Shown piece after piece: positions 18,446 through 26,660 of a DNA stretch of 43,635 nucleotides (position 1 is its first letter; each line of letters begins with the position of its first letter). The DNA comes from Actinoalloteichus spitiensis RMV-1378 (GTDB taxonomy: Bacteria > Actinomycetota > Actinomycetes > Mycobacteriales > Pseudonocardiaceae). A program made the position numbers and the translations under genes. Under the pieces are notes generated by a model. That model ran no database searches and was not told the DNA's origin. It saw only the letters and a list, made by a program, of their open reading frames with translations. The stretch is taken from positions 1 to 43,635 of the forward strand of contig NZ_AGVX02000114.1 of assembly GCF_000239155.1 (NCBI RefSeq). Direction: 5' to 3'.

Positions 18446-19162
18446 TCAGGCGTCGGCCGGGGAGGACTCCAGCTCGGCGATCACGACGCGGTTGTCCTCG
18501 TACCCGTCCTGACCGCCGACGAACTCGCCGCCGCAGGTGACGAGGACGAGGCGGTGCGGCCCCTGCTGGCCGAACAGGTCCTCCGCCCGCGCGGGCAACT
18601 CGTCCTTGTGCAGGGTGAAGACCTCGACCGTCCGGTAGACCCAGGTGCCGCCGTCGACGTCGGTGACCTCGACGCGCTGGCCGACCTGGGCGCGGTGCAG
18701 CTGGTCGAAGGGACCGTCCTGCCCTCGCCAGTTGACGTGCCCGGACATCACCGAGGCTCCACTGGCGGCACCGAGCCCCGCGCCCCACCAGGCCGCCTCG
18801 CCCAGGTCCTCCGGAATCGGGAGGACACCGTCGATCACCTCCGTGCGCACCAGGGTCGCCACCCCGCCGTCGGCGAGCCGGACCGTGCCGGGCGGTTGCG
18901 GGGCGTCGGTGACCGGGGCGGAGGGCTGGTCGGGGACGGCCGGGGGCGGAACGGCCGATGGTTCCGCTGCCGGCCGCTCACTGCTCGTCGGCGCCGCCAC
19001 CACCTCGGGCGCGTCGTCGTCCGAGGCGATCAGGACGGCGACGAGCACCCCGAGCAGCGCTGCCGCGACCCCGGCCGAGACGAGGCCGATCCACTTCCGC
19101 GCGCCGCGACGCGGGCGCTGGCTGTCGCTGGAGTCCGACGGGTAACCCTGCTGCGAGTACAT
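18446..19162 (-). CDS. class F sortase
   Basis: 238 residues. A cytoplasmic tail rich in Gln/Ser/Arg is followed by one membrane helix (about 25-47), a Pro/Ala/Ser-rich spacer (50-92), and an extracellular sortase domain. Catalytic residues are visible: His142 in MSGHVNW, Cys210 in LVTCGG and Arg225 in NRVV. Class F sortases are the actinobacterial group, usually lacking a linked substrate gene; the transpeptidase substrate is unknown. ATG 19162 has GAGGAAG at suitable spacing. No LPxTG-type substrate gene is seen in this window. Confidence 0.92.
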   Translation of the reverse strand: MYSQQGYPSDSSDSQRPRRGARKWIGLVSAGVAAALLGVLVAVLIASDDDAPEVVAAPTSSERPAAEPSAVPPPAVPDQPSAPVTDAPQPPGTVRLADGGVATLVRTEVIDGVLPIPEDLGEAAWWGAGLGAASGASVMSGHVNWRGQDGPFDQLHRAQVGQRVEVTDVDGGTWVYRTVEVFTLHKDELPARAEDLFGQQGPHRLVLVTCGGEFVGGQDGYEDNRVVIAELESSPADA

Positions 19163-19327
19163 GGCCAGTCTTCCTCGGTGCGCTCGATGTCGATGCCCGG
19201 TTCGCCGCCGCTGGCGCGTCGTCACCGGACGTGAGACCGCATCAGCCTGCCAGCCAGGACCCGGCGGAGGTAACCGCCCGATCGGAGGACGAAGGTCCAC
19301 TCGGACGGTGCAGCGAGCTGGGAACGG

Positions 19328-19711
19328 TCACCGACGGGGGATCTCGGGCCCGGCCGCCTCCCCCAGCCGCACCGTGCCCGCGTCGTCGGCGAGCAGGCTG
19401 TCGGACCGGGTGACCACCCCGCCCTCCCCCTCGGCCAGCACCTCGTACACCGCCGACTCGGCCGGCAACGCTTCGGCGAGCAGCGGAACGACGTGTTCCC
19501 GCACCTCGAACGGTGAGAGCGCCCGCCGGTAGGCGGTCACCGACTCGAAGCGGGCGACCAGGACCCACCGGCGGGCGTCCTCGGTGGCCCGTGCCAGCCG
19601 CGCGTCCAGGCAGCCGGACTGGTCGCTGAGCAGCCGCAGTGCCCGTTCGGCGCGTTCGGCGAAGCGGGTCCGCTCCGAGTCGGGCACGTCGAACGGGCAG
19701 ATCATCAACAC
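19328..19711 (-). CDS. antibiotic biosynthesis monooxygenase (ABM) domain protein
   Basis: 127 residues. A single ferredoxin-like ABM domain: the hydrophobic first strand (LMICPFDVP), helix ERTRFAERAERALRLLSDQ, then GCLDARLARATEDARRWVLVARFESVTAYRRAL. That spacing is seen in the ABM/YgiN family of small dimeric oxygenases and heme-binding proteins. The C-terminal 30 residues after the domain are extra and acidic. GTG 19711 has GAGGA upstream; the codons GTG-TTG-ATG allow a start two residues later. It is divergent from the small membrane protein at 19810. The substrate is unknown; enzymatic activity is not established for many members. Confidence 0.8.
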   Translation of the reverse strand: MLMICPFDVPDSERTRFAERAERALRLLSDQSGCLDARLARATEDARRWVLVARFESVTAYRRALSPFEVREHVVPLLAEALPAESAVYEVLAEGEGGVVTRSDSLLADDAGTVRLGEAAGPEIPRR

Positions 19712-19809
19712 GGCGGGGGTCCTCTTCTCGGTGGTGGCAGGATCTGGGGACGGACGACACCAGTGTGTCCGGCGCCACGAGGCGACGCGGAGCGGGTGGG
19801 AGGTCAGCG

Positions 19810-20103
19810 ATGGGCGGATCCGGTGGAGGAACGCGACAGGACCGCGACCGCGGGGCGGAGGGGCCGCTCAGCCGGGTGCCGCCGGCGGTGGCGTTCGTGG
19901 TGGTCCTGGCCGTGTTCCTCACCGGGGTCTGGGCTGGTGGCCCGCTGGGCGCCGCGCTGTTGTCGGTGCTCCTGCTGTTCGCGCTCGGCCTGGTCGTCAC
20001 CCGCTGGCACCACCTGCGACCGGCGGAACGGGCGGGCCGGGTACTGGTGGTGGCGGTGCTCGCCCTGGTGACCGCGTCGGTCCTCGTTCCCGCCCTGTCC
20101 TGA
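19810..20103 (+). CDS. small two- to three-helix membrane protein
   Basis: 97 residues. A charged Gly-rich head (MGGSGGGTRQDRDRG) is followed by two closely spaced hydrophobic stretches (about 26-61), a short basic loop (TRWHHLRPAERAGR) and a last hydrophobic helix to the C-terminus. ATG 19810 has a GGGAGG site. Small membrane proteins of this design (possibly the DUF6703 family, from memory) are found beside the SmtB/Zur pair in other actinobacteria. The function is unknown. It is read toward the smtB gene, with a hexamer repeat and a likely promoter between them. Confidence 0.8.
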   Translation: MGGSGGGTRQDRDRGAEGPLSRVPPAVAFVVVLAVFLTGVWAGGPLGAALLSVLLLFALGLVVTRWHHLRPAERAGRVLVVAVLALVTASVLVPALS

Positions 20104-20110
20104 CCGGTCC

Positions 20111-20154
20111 GGCCCCGGCCCCGGCACTGGCACTGGCACTGGCACTGGCACTGG
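20111..20154. repeat. hexanucleotide tandem repeat
   Basis: Two copies of GGCCCC (20111-20122) followed without a gap by five identical copies of GGCACT (20123-20152) and a final GG. It begins 7 nt after the stop of the small membrane protein and ends about 40 nt before the putative smtB promoter. Being noncoding, it can change copy number freely. Confidence 0.9.
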
Positions 20155-20192
20155 CGGGGAGGACGCGGCGCGGTCACCGACCGGTTCCAGCG

Positions 20193-20205
20193 CCTACGAT
20201 GTAGG
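20193..20205 (+). promoter_or_regulatory. dyad over a likely -10 box upstream of the SmtB-like gene
   Basis: CCTAC (20193-20197), GAT, GTAGG (20201-20205) is a perfect dyad. It contains TACGAT (20195-20200), a plausible -10 hexamer, about 55 nt before the start codon. No good -35 was found. Autoregulation by the downstream ArsR/SmtB protein is possible but inferred only from position. Confidence 0.35.
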
Positions 20206-20259
20206 GGAGCCTGGCACGCGTGCGGTGCCGGCCCCGTGCGCCGACCGTAGGAGATCACC

Positions 20260-20715
20260 ATGCCCGCCCCCACCCCTCACGGGACTCGCGCGGCCACCCC
20301 GGCCGCCGGGGCGGCGGCCGACATCCCCGGCGGTGACCACTGCGGGGTGCGGGACGCGAGTCCGCGTCCGCTGCCCGACCAGGAGACCCTCGGCGCGGCG
20401 GGCGACCTGCTGCGCGCCCTGGCGGCGCCGGTCCGGATCGCGATCGTGCTCCAGCTCAGGGCCGGTGACCGCTGTGTCCACGAGCTGGTCGACGCGCTCG
20501 AGGTCGCCCAACCGTTGATCAGCCAGCACCTGCGCGTCCTCAAGTCGGCGGGGGTGGTGCAGGGCCGCAGGCAGGGCCGCGAGGTGGTGTACCGCCTGGT
20601 CGACGAGCACCTGGCGCACATCGTGGTGGACGCGGTGACGCACGTGGAGGAGCCGGGCGAGCGGCAACGCCCCGAACGCACCGCCGGTGCCCGCGCACCG
20701 GCGACGACGCCCTGA
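20260..20715 (+). CDS. smtB: ArsR/SmtB-family metalloregulatory repressor
   Basis: 151 residues. Winged-helix repressor; the neighbouring zur and the glyS context match M. tuberculosis SmtB (Rv2358), a zinc-sensing repressor of the smtB-zur operon. After an Ala/Pro-rich N-terminal extension containing GDHCG, the core runs LLRALAAPVRIAIVLQLR, DRCVHELVDALEVAQPLISQHLRVLKSAGVV (recognition helix) and GREVVYRLVDEHLAHIVVDA. The last has Asp and two His at alpha-5 positions used for zinc binding. ATG 20260 follows AGGAG. The stop lies 10 nt before zur, so the two form an operon. Zinc rather than arsenic is inferred from synteny and the alpha-5 ligands. Confidence 0.9.
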   Translation: MPAPTPHGTRAATPAAGAAADIPGGDHCGVRDASPRPLPDQETLGAAGDLLRALAAPVRIAIVLQLRAGDRCVHELVDALEVAQPLISQHLRVLKSAGVVQGRRQGREVVYRLVDEHLAHIVVDAVTHVEEPGERQRPERTAGARAPATTP

Positions 20716-20725
20716 CGGAGGTTTC

Positions 20726-21157
20726 GTGACCGTTGACAAGAAGCCTGTCGCCGTGCCTGGCCTGCGGGCCACCCGGCAACGGGCGGCGGTGTCCAGCCTG
20801 CTGGCCAGGCAGACTGACTTCCGGTCGGCGCAGGAAATCCACGAGGAGCTCCGCCGCAGCGGCGAGGGCATCGGTCTGACCACGGTGTACCGGACACTCC
20901 AGAGCCTGGCGGAGGCCGGTGAGGTCGACACCCTGCGCACCGACTCGGGTGAGGCGATCTACCGGCGCTGCTCCAGCCATCACCACCACCACCTGGTGTG
21001 CCGGCACTGCGGGCGGACGGTCGAGGTCGAGGGTCCCGCCGTCGAGCGGTGGACCAGCAGGGTCGCCCAGGAGCACGGCTTCACGAACGTCAGCCACACC
21101 CTGGAGATCTTCGGCGACTGCGAGGGCTGCCACGCGGGGTCCGGCTCGGGGGGCTGA
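20726..21157 (+). CDS. zur: Fur-family zinc uptake regulator
   Basis: 143 residues. The N-terminal winged helix (LRATRQRAAVSSLLARQ, LTTVYRTLQSLAEAGEVDTLR) is followed by a C-terminal dimerisation and metal domain with HHHHHLVCRHCGRTVE and, near the end, FGDCEGC. The latter two CxxC pairs form the structural zinc site. Position after an SmtB-like gene identifies it as Zur/FurB (Rv2359 equivalent), which represses zinc uptake and ribosomal paralogue genes when zinc is plentiful. GTG 20726 has GGAGG 4-5 nt upstream. A ferric Fur cannot be excluded by sequence alone. Confidence 0.92.
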   Translation: MTVDKKPVAVPGLRATRQRAAVSSLLARQTDFRSAQEIHEELRRSGEGIGLTTVYRTLQSLAEAGEVDTLRTDSGEAIYRRCSSHHHHHLVCRHCGRTVEVEGPAVERWTSRVAQEHGFTNVSHTLEIFGDCEGCHAGSGSGG

Positions 21158-21911
21158 CCGCCCTCGCCCCGGTCGACCGAAGCGCTTCCCGGAGCCGGTC
21201 TCGGGCGCCGCCGTCGCGCCGCTGCCCCGATCCTCGCCGCCCACACCCCGGTGGCACCGATCGCCACCACGGCGAGGTGGTCGTGCCGCCCCGGTGTCCC
21301 GCACCGGTCTCCGCGCCCACCCGGACGATCTCCGGCGGGCGTCGCCCGAGCCGCAGCCCTCCCCCGGGGCCGTGGGCCACCACCTCCCCGCCACCGACGC
21401 CGACGTGCCGGTCCGCGCGGAGGCGGCCCAGCGGAACGGGGCGACGTCGTCGGGTTCTCCTGGCTGGCCCCGTGTGCGCTCCGCCAGCTAGCGGCCCACT
21501 CGCGCCGTGGCGTGCCCGGCTCTCCGTGCGGACCGGACGACCGGGCGGCCGCACACGCCGCGAGGGGCCGCACCGCGACACCGACGACCACACCCTGACG
21601 ATCCTGGGGTGCCACCGGCGAGCGGACCGCCCGCACCCGCGGGCGGCCGAGGACGAGACCCGACCCCGGTCGCCGGCCGCGCTGACGCCCTTGATCGAGG
21701 CGCACACCGCCGACAGTCCTTCACCGGGGCGGGAGCCCTGCCGGTAGCGGAGACCGGGGACGGGCGAGGCGCGCCTCGCCCGCCGGAGCCGGCATGGGCT
21801 TCCCCGGGCGTCGGATCGGGGAGGCCCCGAACCCGACGAGGCCCTGCGCCGTGGGTACGCCGGGGCGGCGCTGCCGCGACGGGGCAGGAGAGTGCGGGCT
21901 GGCCGGCCGGA
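21158..21911. other. 754-nt region without a credible gene, containing a perfect 22-bp palindrome
   Basis: Lies between the converging ends of zur and the TIGR03943 gene. Both strands have open frames, but these are low-complexity and lack ribosome sites. A perfect palindrome occupies 21761-21782, with arms CGGGCGAGGCG and CGCCTCGCCCG and no spacer. It lies 130 nt past the TIGR03943 stop and may work as a terminator. Nothing else recognisable was found, including no tRNA. Confidence 0.55.
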
Positions 21912-22694
21912 TCAGTACTCGTAGGGGTCGCTGGGCGGTTCCACCGCACGGACCGACTCGCTGACGAACGTGGGAACGTGACCGTTGGCGGCGGTGGCGG
22001 AGTCCGGAACCACCTCCCCGGTCACCTCCACCCAGGAGTCCGTCTCGTGATCGGCGAACTCGGCGAGCGCCGGTCCCTCGATCCGGAGCTTCACCGGCAC
22101 GGCGTCGGCCGCGCAGCACATGATGCGCACCCGGGCGACGTGCACGGCGTCCGCGTCGTGGACGACGAACCCGGTGACCCGCACGGTACGGCCGTCGAGG
22201 GTGCCGGACCTGTCCCACACGGTGCGCATCACGACGTCGGTGATCTGGAGCTCGGCGACCTCGTCCGAGGCGTCGATCGGCTGGAAGAGACCACCTCCCG
22301 CCGGTTCCTCGTCGGAGACGATGGACCGGCTACCGGCCCGCTGCACCGAGTCGGCGCCGAGCGCCGGCGGAGCGACCAACAGGATGGCCAGCACCGGGAC
22401 GAGGAGCATCCACGTCGACCGCCCGGAGCCGTGCTCGTGGTCGTGGCCGTCGTCGGAGGGGCCGCCCGGAGCGCCGTCGTGGGAGTGGCCACCGACCGGC
22501 TCGGGCCGGTTGCGGTGCGCGCTGATGTCCCTGGCTATGGCCAGCGCGGCGACCAGGATCATCGCCACACCGGCGAAGACCACCAGCGGCAGGAGCGAGG
22601 CCCGCACGTAACGCAGGTAGGTCTCGTTCCAGGAGATCTTCAACAGCGCGCCGCCCAACAGGATCAGCAGCACGTTCTGGGTCTCACGTCGCAC
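21912..22694 (-). CDS. TIGR03943 family protein (YcgQ-like), partner of a permease
   Basis: 260 residues. Two N-terminal membrane helices (about 8-25 and 33-54), a His/Asp/Gly-rich loop (GGHSHDGAPGGPSDDGHDHEHG) that looks metal-binding, another helix (about 95-113), and a C-terminal extracytoplasmic OB-like domain. The latter contains VRVTGFVVHD, RIMCCAADAVPVKLRIEG and WVEVTGEV, the family's hallmark block with a CC pair. Members always go with a DUF318-type permease, as here, and in several bacteria the pair is induced by zinc starvation through Zur. GTG 22694 has GGAAGG upstream. A role in metal (zinc) handling is inferred. Confidence 0.88.
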   Translation of the reverse strand: MRRETQNVLLILLGGALLKISWNETYLRYVRASLLPLVVFAGVAMILVAALAIARDISAHRNRPEPVGGHSHDGAPGGPSDDGHDHEHGSGRSTWMLLVPVLAILLVAPPALGADSVQRAGSRSIVSDEEPAGGGLFQPIDASDEVAELQITDVVMRTVWDRSGTLDGRTVRVTGFVVHDADAVHVARVRIMCCAADAVPVKLRIEGPALAEFADHETDSWVEVTGEVVPDSATAANGHVPTFVSESVRAVEPPSDPYEY

Positions 22695-22763
22695 CGTGGC
22701 CGCCTTCCTCGTCGCTCCCCGTCGGTACCGCCGCGCTGGATCGCCTCGACCCGCGCGGGACGA

Positions 22764-23804
22764 TCACGAGGCCCCCAGCAGTGGAACACCGACCGCGAGG
22801 GCGCACACCACCGCCACCACGAAGGTCGCCGGGGCGAACCGGGCGGCGAACGCCCTGCCGAAGGTGCCGGACTGGAGCGCGATGAGCTTCACGTCGACCG
22901 CCGGCCCCACCACCAGGAACACCAGTTTCGCGGTGAGCGGTATCCCCGGAAGCGAGGCCACCACGAACGCGTCGGCCTCGCTGCACAGCGCCAGGACGAC
23001 CGCCAGCAGGGCCATCACCACCACGGCGAGGGCGAGCTGTCCGCCGAGGGAGTCCATCCACTCCGCGGGCACCGCCACGTTCAGCACCGCCGCCGCCAGG
23101 CCACCCAGCACCAGGAAGCCCCCGGCCTCCACCAGGTCCTGGCGCACGGTCTCCACCAGCACCCGCCACCGCGGCCCGGTCCGGTCGGCGCGTACCCGCC
23201 GCAGCGCGCGCTCCGCGATCCACTCCGTGCGCCCCAGACGCAGCCACAGCCAGCCCATCACCACGGCGGTGAGCAGGGAGGCGACGAACCGGGCGACCAC
23301 CATCGCCGGCTGGCCGGGGAACGCGATGGCCGTCGCGACCAGCACGATGGGGTTCACCGCCGGAGCGGCCAGCAGGAAGGTGAGCGCCACGGCCGGGGCC
23401 ACCCCGCGTTGCATGAGCCGCCGGGCCACCGGCACCGAGGCGCACTCGCACCCGGGCAGCGCCAGCCCCGCCGCGCCGGCCACCGGCACCGCCGCCGCGC
23501 TGTTGCCCGGCAACGCCCTCCGCAACGCGCTCTCCGGGACGTAGGCGACGATCAGCCCGCTCACGATGACACCGAGCAGCAGGAAGGGGAACGCCTGCAC
23601 GCACACGGCGACGAAGACGGTCGCTCCCGTCCGCACGGCCGGGTTGTCCAGCACCCCGACGAGGGCGTCCTGGAACACGACGGCGAGCACGAGCAGCAGG
23701 CACAGCACCTCCAGGGACCCGATCCGCGACCGCCAGCCGCGTGGCTCGACCCCCCTGCCGGTCCCCTCCGAGGGATCTGCCCGCTCCGGGGTTCCCGTTG
23801 TCAC
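22764..23804 (-). CDS. permease (DUF318 / YcgR-YraQ family)
   Basis: 346 residues with about eight to ten membrane helices. Family motifs are FPFLLLGVIVSGL, the cysteine-containing GLALPGCECASVPVARRLMQRG, FLLAAPAVNPIVLVATAIAFPG, and LALCSEADAFVVASLPGIPLTAKLVF in the second half; the two halves are internally related. The CxC pair (CEC) is a hallmark of this permease family. GTG 23804 has GGGAGG upstream. It is followed 69 nt later by the TIGR03943 partner. The substrate is not established; a small metal complex or ligand is suggested by the Zur connection in related systems. Confidence 0.88.
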   Translation of the reverse strand: MTTGTPERADPSEGTGRGVEPRGWRSRIGSLEVLCLLLVLAVVFQDALVGVLDNPAVRTGATVFVAVCVQAFPFLLLGVIVSGLIVAYVPESALRRALPGNSAAAVPVAGAAGLALPGCECASVPVARRLMQRGVAPAVALTFLLAAPAVNPIVLVATAIAFPGQPAMVVARFVASLLTAVVMGWLWLRLGRTEWIAERALRRVRADRTGPRWRVLVETVRQDLVEAGGFLVLGGLAAAVLNVAVPAEWMDSLGGQLALAVVVMALLAVVLALCSEADAFVVASLPGIPLTAKLVFLVVGPAVDVKLIALQSGTFGRAFAARFAPATFVVAVVCALAVGVPLLGAS

Positions 23805-23839
23805 TGCCGCCTCCCCTGCCGACGGTCGTATGGGTGGTG

Positions 23840-24283
23840 TCAGCGCTGGTCGACCAGCTCGGTCCGCAACTGCGACGCGGTGGAGACGACCAGCATCAGC
23901 AGGGTGCTGAGCGGGGCGGACCCGAGTCCCTCCGCGGGGAAGGCGTACCGGAGGGTGACGTCCATGCCCCGGTCGGTGCGGATGACCCCCAGCGTCCCGA
24001 AGAGCCCTTGACCGGCCCGCTCCGCGGCGGACCGGGCCAGTTCGGCGTCGTCGGGCAGGTCCCAGGCGACCACGCAGGTCAGGCTGAGCATGGTGAGCCC
24101 CTCGACCAGTTCGGTGCTCTGCACCGCGCAGGGGACGTCTCCGTGCCGGAAGGTGAGCGCGCCGTCGTCGTCGACGACCACGTCGTGGTACCGCTCCAGC
24201 GCCTCCCGGGCGGCGGCGAGCAGCGAACCGGTGCGCACCGCCTCGGGGTGGGGCGCGGTGTCGGGTGCCGGGTGGTCGGTCAC
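23840..24283 (-). CDS. YbjN-domain / type III secretion chaperone-like protein
   Basis: 147 residues. Alpha/beta architecture of the YbjN fold: an N-terminal helix SLLAAAREALERYHDVVV, then strands ALTFRHGDVPCAVQSTELVEGLTMLSLTCVVAWDLP and a helix DDAELARSAAERAGQGLFG. It lacks membrane segments. GTG 24283 is chosen over upstream starts because a perfect AGGAGG lies just before it and the upstream codons are low-complexity. It lies between uppS (61 nt upstream) and the permease (35 nt downstream) on one strand and may share their transcript. The function is unknown; YbjN proteins are proposed regulators or chaperones. Confidence 0.78.
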   Translation of the reverse strand: MTDHPAPDTAPHPEAVRTGSLLAAAREALERYHDVVVDDDGALTFRHGDVPCAVQSTELVEGLTMLSLTCVVAWDLPDDAELARSAAERAGQGLFGTLGVIRTDRGMDVTLRYAFPAEGLGSAPLSTLLMLVVSTASQLRTELVDQR

Positions 24284-24344
24284 GGGTGTTCCTCCTGGTG
24301 TCCCCGGCCGCTCCGGGGGGTCTCGCGGTGGGTGGGTCGCCGGG

Positions 24345-25337
24345 TCACCGGGCGTCGCCGGCGGGCCGCTGGTCGGCCTCGCCCACCCCGTCACCGCCCT
24401 TCCCCTCGGTGTCCTCGTCGTCACCGGGTTCGACGTCCCACTCCCCGTCCGTGGGGTCGGGAGTGACCTCCCGCTCCTCCCAGGACGGCAGGTCCTCCCG
24501 CTCGGGATGCGTCTCGGTGGCCGGGACGTCGGCGGCGACCGGGGTCTTCACACCCCCGAACCGGCGGTCGCGCCGAGCATAGATGTCGCAGGCCTTCCAC
24601 AGCTCACGCCGGTCGAAGTCGGGGAACAACGTGTCCAGGAAGACCATCTCGGCGTAGGCCGACTGCCACAACATGAAGTTGGAGGTCCGCTGCTCGCCCG
24701 AGGGGCGCAGGAACAGGTCGACGTCGGGCATGTTCGGCTCGTACAGCCGCCGGGTCAGCATCCGCTCGTCGATCCGTTCCGGGTTGAGCTTGCCCGCGGC
24801 GACGAGCCGGCCGAGCTCCCGGGCGGCGTCGGCGATCTCCGCCCGGCCCCCGTAGTTCACGCACATGGTGAGGGTGAGGACGTCGTTGTCCTTGGTCCGC
24901 TCCTGGGCGATCTCCAGCTCCCGGATCACGCTCCGCCACAAGCGGGGCCGACGACCGGCCCACCGCACGCGCACGCCGATGGAGTCCAGGTAGTCGACCT
25001 GGCGGCGGATGACGTCCCGGTTGAACCCCATGAGGAAGCGCACCTCCTCGGGGCTGCGCTTCCAGTTCTCGGTGGAGAACGCGTAGACCGACAACCACTT
25101 CACGCCGAGCTCGATGGCCCCGCCGACGACGTCGATGAGCACCGCCTCACCCCGCCGGTGGCCCTCGGTGCGGGGCAGGCCTCTCGCCCGCGCCCACCGG
25201 CCGTTGCCGTCCATGACCAGGGCGACGTGGTTGGGCACCAGTTCCCGGGGGATGGCGGGGGGCTGGGCGCCGGAGGGATGTGGGTCCGGGGCGGAGACGC
25301 CGGACCGCTCCCGGCCCCACCGGTGACGACTCAGCAT
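24345..25337 (-). CDS. uppS: isoprenyl (polyprenyl diphosphate) synthase, cis type
   Basis: 330 residues. Makes the long cis-prenyl diphosphate carrier for cell-wall synthesis (decaprenyl in mycobacteria). The catalytic Asp43 lies in VMDGNGRWA, followed by [18 protein letters not shown] and the C-terminal [24 protein letters not shown] block that binds isopentenyl diphosphate. A strongly acidic tail of some 64 residues follows FGGVKTP. ATG 25337 is the only in-frame start before a stop codon; AGGAGG is 12 nt upstream, somewhat far. It corresponds in position to Rv2361c, next to recO. The tail is unusual and has no recognised motif. Confidence 0.95.
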   Translation of the reverse strand: MLSRHRWGRERSGVSAPDPHPSGAQPPAIPRELVPNHVALVMDGNGRWARARGLPRTEGHRRGEAVLIDVVGGAIELGVKWLSVYAFSTENWKRSPEEVRFLMGFNRDVIRRQVDYLDSIGVRVRWAGRRPRLWRSVIRELEIAQERTKDNDVLTLTMCVNYGGRAEIADAARELGRLVAAGKLNPERIDERMLTRRLYEPNMPDVDLFLRPSGEQRTSNFMLWQSAYAEMVFLDTLFPDFDRRELWKACDIYARRDRRFGGVKTPVAADVPATETHPEREDLPSWEEREVTPDPTDGEWDVEPGDDEDTEGKGGDGVGEADQRPAGDAR

Positions 25338-25669
25338 GTGATGTGCCTACCTCCTCGACGTGTGGGAACGGCGCGGCCGGCCGTGGGCGCCAGCGAACGG
25401 CCTGGCGCCGGGTCGGACGCGGCCACCGACGCCGTGGCGGGCGGTGGAACCGCCGTCACCCGTGCGGGTCCCGGGCCGTGTCGGCATCGCCCGGGCCGGG
25501 ACGGCGTGCTCCCGGTGTGCCGTTCCCCGCGACCGCCCATCCTGCCTGACCGCCCTCCGCAGCGATCAGCGGGTGGCTGCTCACTCCCCTGGCGGTCGCC
25601 CAGGAGTCACCGGGGCGACGGTGCGTTCGCCGGACACCGGGGTTCGGGTGTCCCGCGACTCATCCGTGG
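25338..25669. other. 332-nt spacer between recO and uppS
   Basis: GC-rich with no credible gene. It should hold the uppS promoter but no clear boxes were found. No long inverted repeat was seen. Confidence 0.45.
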
Positions 25670-26485
25670 TCACCGGGCCACCGGCGACGGGTCCGCGTCC
25701 GCCGAGGCGTTGTCGGCGCCGTGCTCCGGGTCGGCGGGCCACGGGGCGTCGTCCCCGGGCCGGTCGACCAGGGCCAGGGACCGCAGCTGCCGCTCCACGT
25801 GCCACTGCACGTGCGCGGCGACCAGGCCGGCTCCCTCCCGGCGACTGGCGGCGCTGGCCGCCTCGGCGTCCGCCCAGTCCCCGTGCAGCAGGGCCGCCAG
25901 CAGTTCGAGGGTCTCCGGGGCGGGGGAGACCGAGCCGGGGGGACGGCAGGTCGGGCACACCGACCCACCAGCGGGCACGTTGAACGCCCGGTGCGGTCCC
26001 GGCTCTCCGCAGCGGGCGCACTCCAGCAACGCCGGCGCCCAACCCGCCTGCGTCATCGCCCGCAGCAGGAAGGCGTCCAACACCAGGGTCGGTTCCCGTT
26101 CCCCGTTGGCCAGGGTGCGCAACGCCCCCACCACCAGCAGGTAGATCCGCATGGCCGGGGTGCGTTCCTCGGGGGTGAGCCGGTCGGCGGCCTCCAGCAC
26201 GGCCGAGGCGGCCGTGTAGCGCTCGTAGTCACCGACCAGGCCGGCGCCGAAGGCGTCCAGGGTCTGCACCTGGGTGACGACGTCCAGGGTCCGACCGGTG
26301 TAGAGCTGGAGGTCGACGTGGCCGAAGGGTTCGAGCCTGGCGCCGAACCGGGACATCGTCCGCCGCACGCCCTTGCCGACGGCGCGGATCTTGCCGTGCC
26401 GCCGGGTCAGCAGGGTGATGATGCGGTCCGCCTCACCGAGCTTCTGCACACGCAGCACGACTCCGGTATCGCGGTACAGGCTCAC
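25670..26485 (-). CDS. recO: DNA repair protein RecO
   Basis: 271 residues. RecO anneals SSB-coated strands and loads RecA with RecR in the RecFOR pathway. The N-terminal OB domain begins SLYRDTGVVLRVQKLGEADRIITLLTRRHGKIRAVGKGVRRT. The central helical domain includes YERYTAASAVLEAADRLTPEE. A zinc-ribbon is seen as CARCGEPG and CPTCRPPG. GTG 26485 is chosen from the AGGA upstream and the conserved N-terminus. The last 30 residues are Asp/Ala-rich. It matches Rv2362c in position. The divergent VOC gene starts 176 nt away. Confidence 0.95.
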   Translation of the reverse strand: MSLYRDTGVVLRVQKLGEADRIITLLTRRHGKIRAVGKGVRRTMSRFGARLEPFGHVDLQLYTGRTLDVVTQVQTLDAFGAGLVGDYERYTAASAVLEAADRLTPEERTPAMRIYLLVVGALRTLANGEREPTLVLDAFLLRAMTQAGWAPALLECARCGEPGPHRAFNVPAGGSVCPTCRPPGSVSPAPETLELLAALLHGDWADAEAASAASRREGAGLVAAHVQWHVERQLRSLALVDRPGDDAPWPADPEHGADNASADADPSPVAR

Positions 26486-26660
26486 CGGGCCATCCTGCCA
26501 CCCGGGTGGCGCGGGCCGGGGGAGGGGCGCCGTCCGGAGGCACCACCGGGGGCACGTCCGTCCGCGTACGGGATCGCACGGGATGTCGTACCGCGCCGCT
26601 AGCGTGGCGGCCGGTCCTTCCCAGGCCCGACGAACCGCCACGCACGGAACCGGAGCACCG

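Noticed and set aside
20111-20154. Hexamer repeat as a CRISPR or transposon end
   Set aside because: Units are 6 nt, contiguous, without spacers; it is a simple tandem repeat.
21507-24011. Plus-strand open frame of 834 codons
   Set aside because: Antisense to the permease and TIGR03943 genes, both with clear motifs and ribosome sites.
23805-25669. Zur box in front of the permease operon or uppS
   Set aside because: No AT-rich TGAtAAtgaTTaTCA-like dyad was seen in the short gaps.
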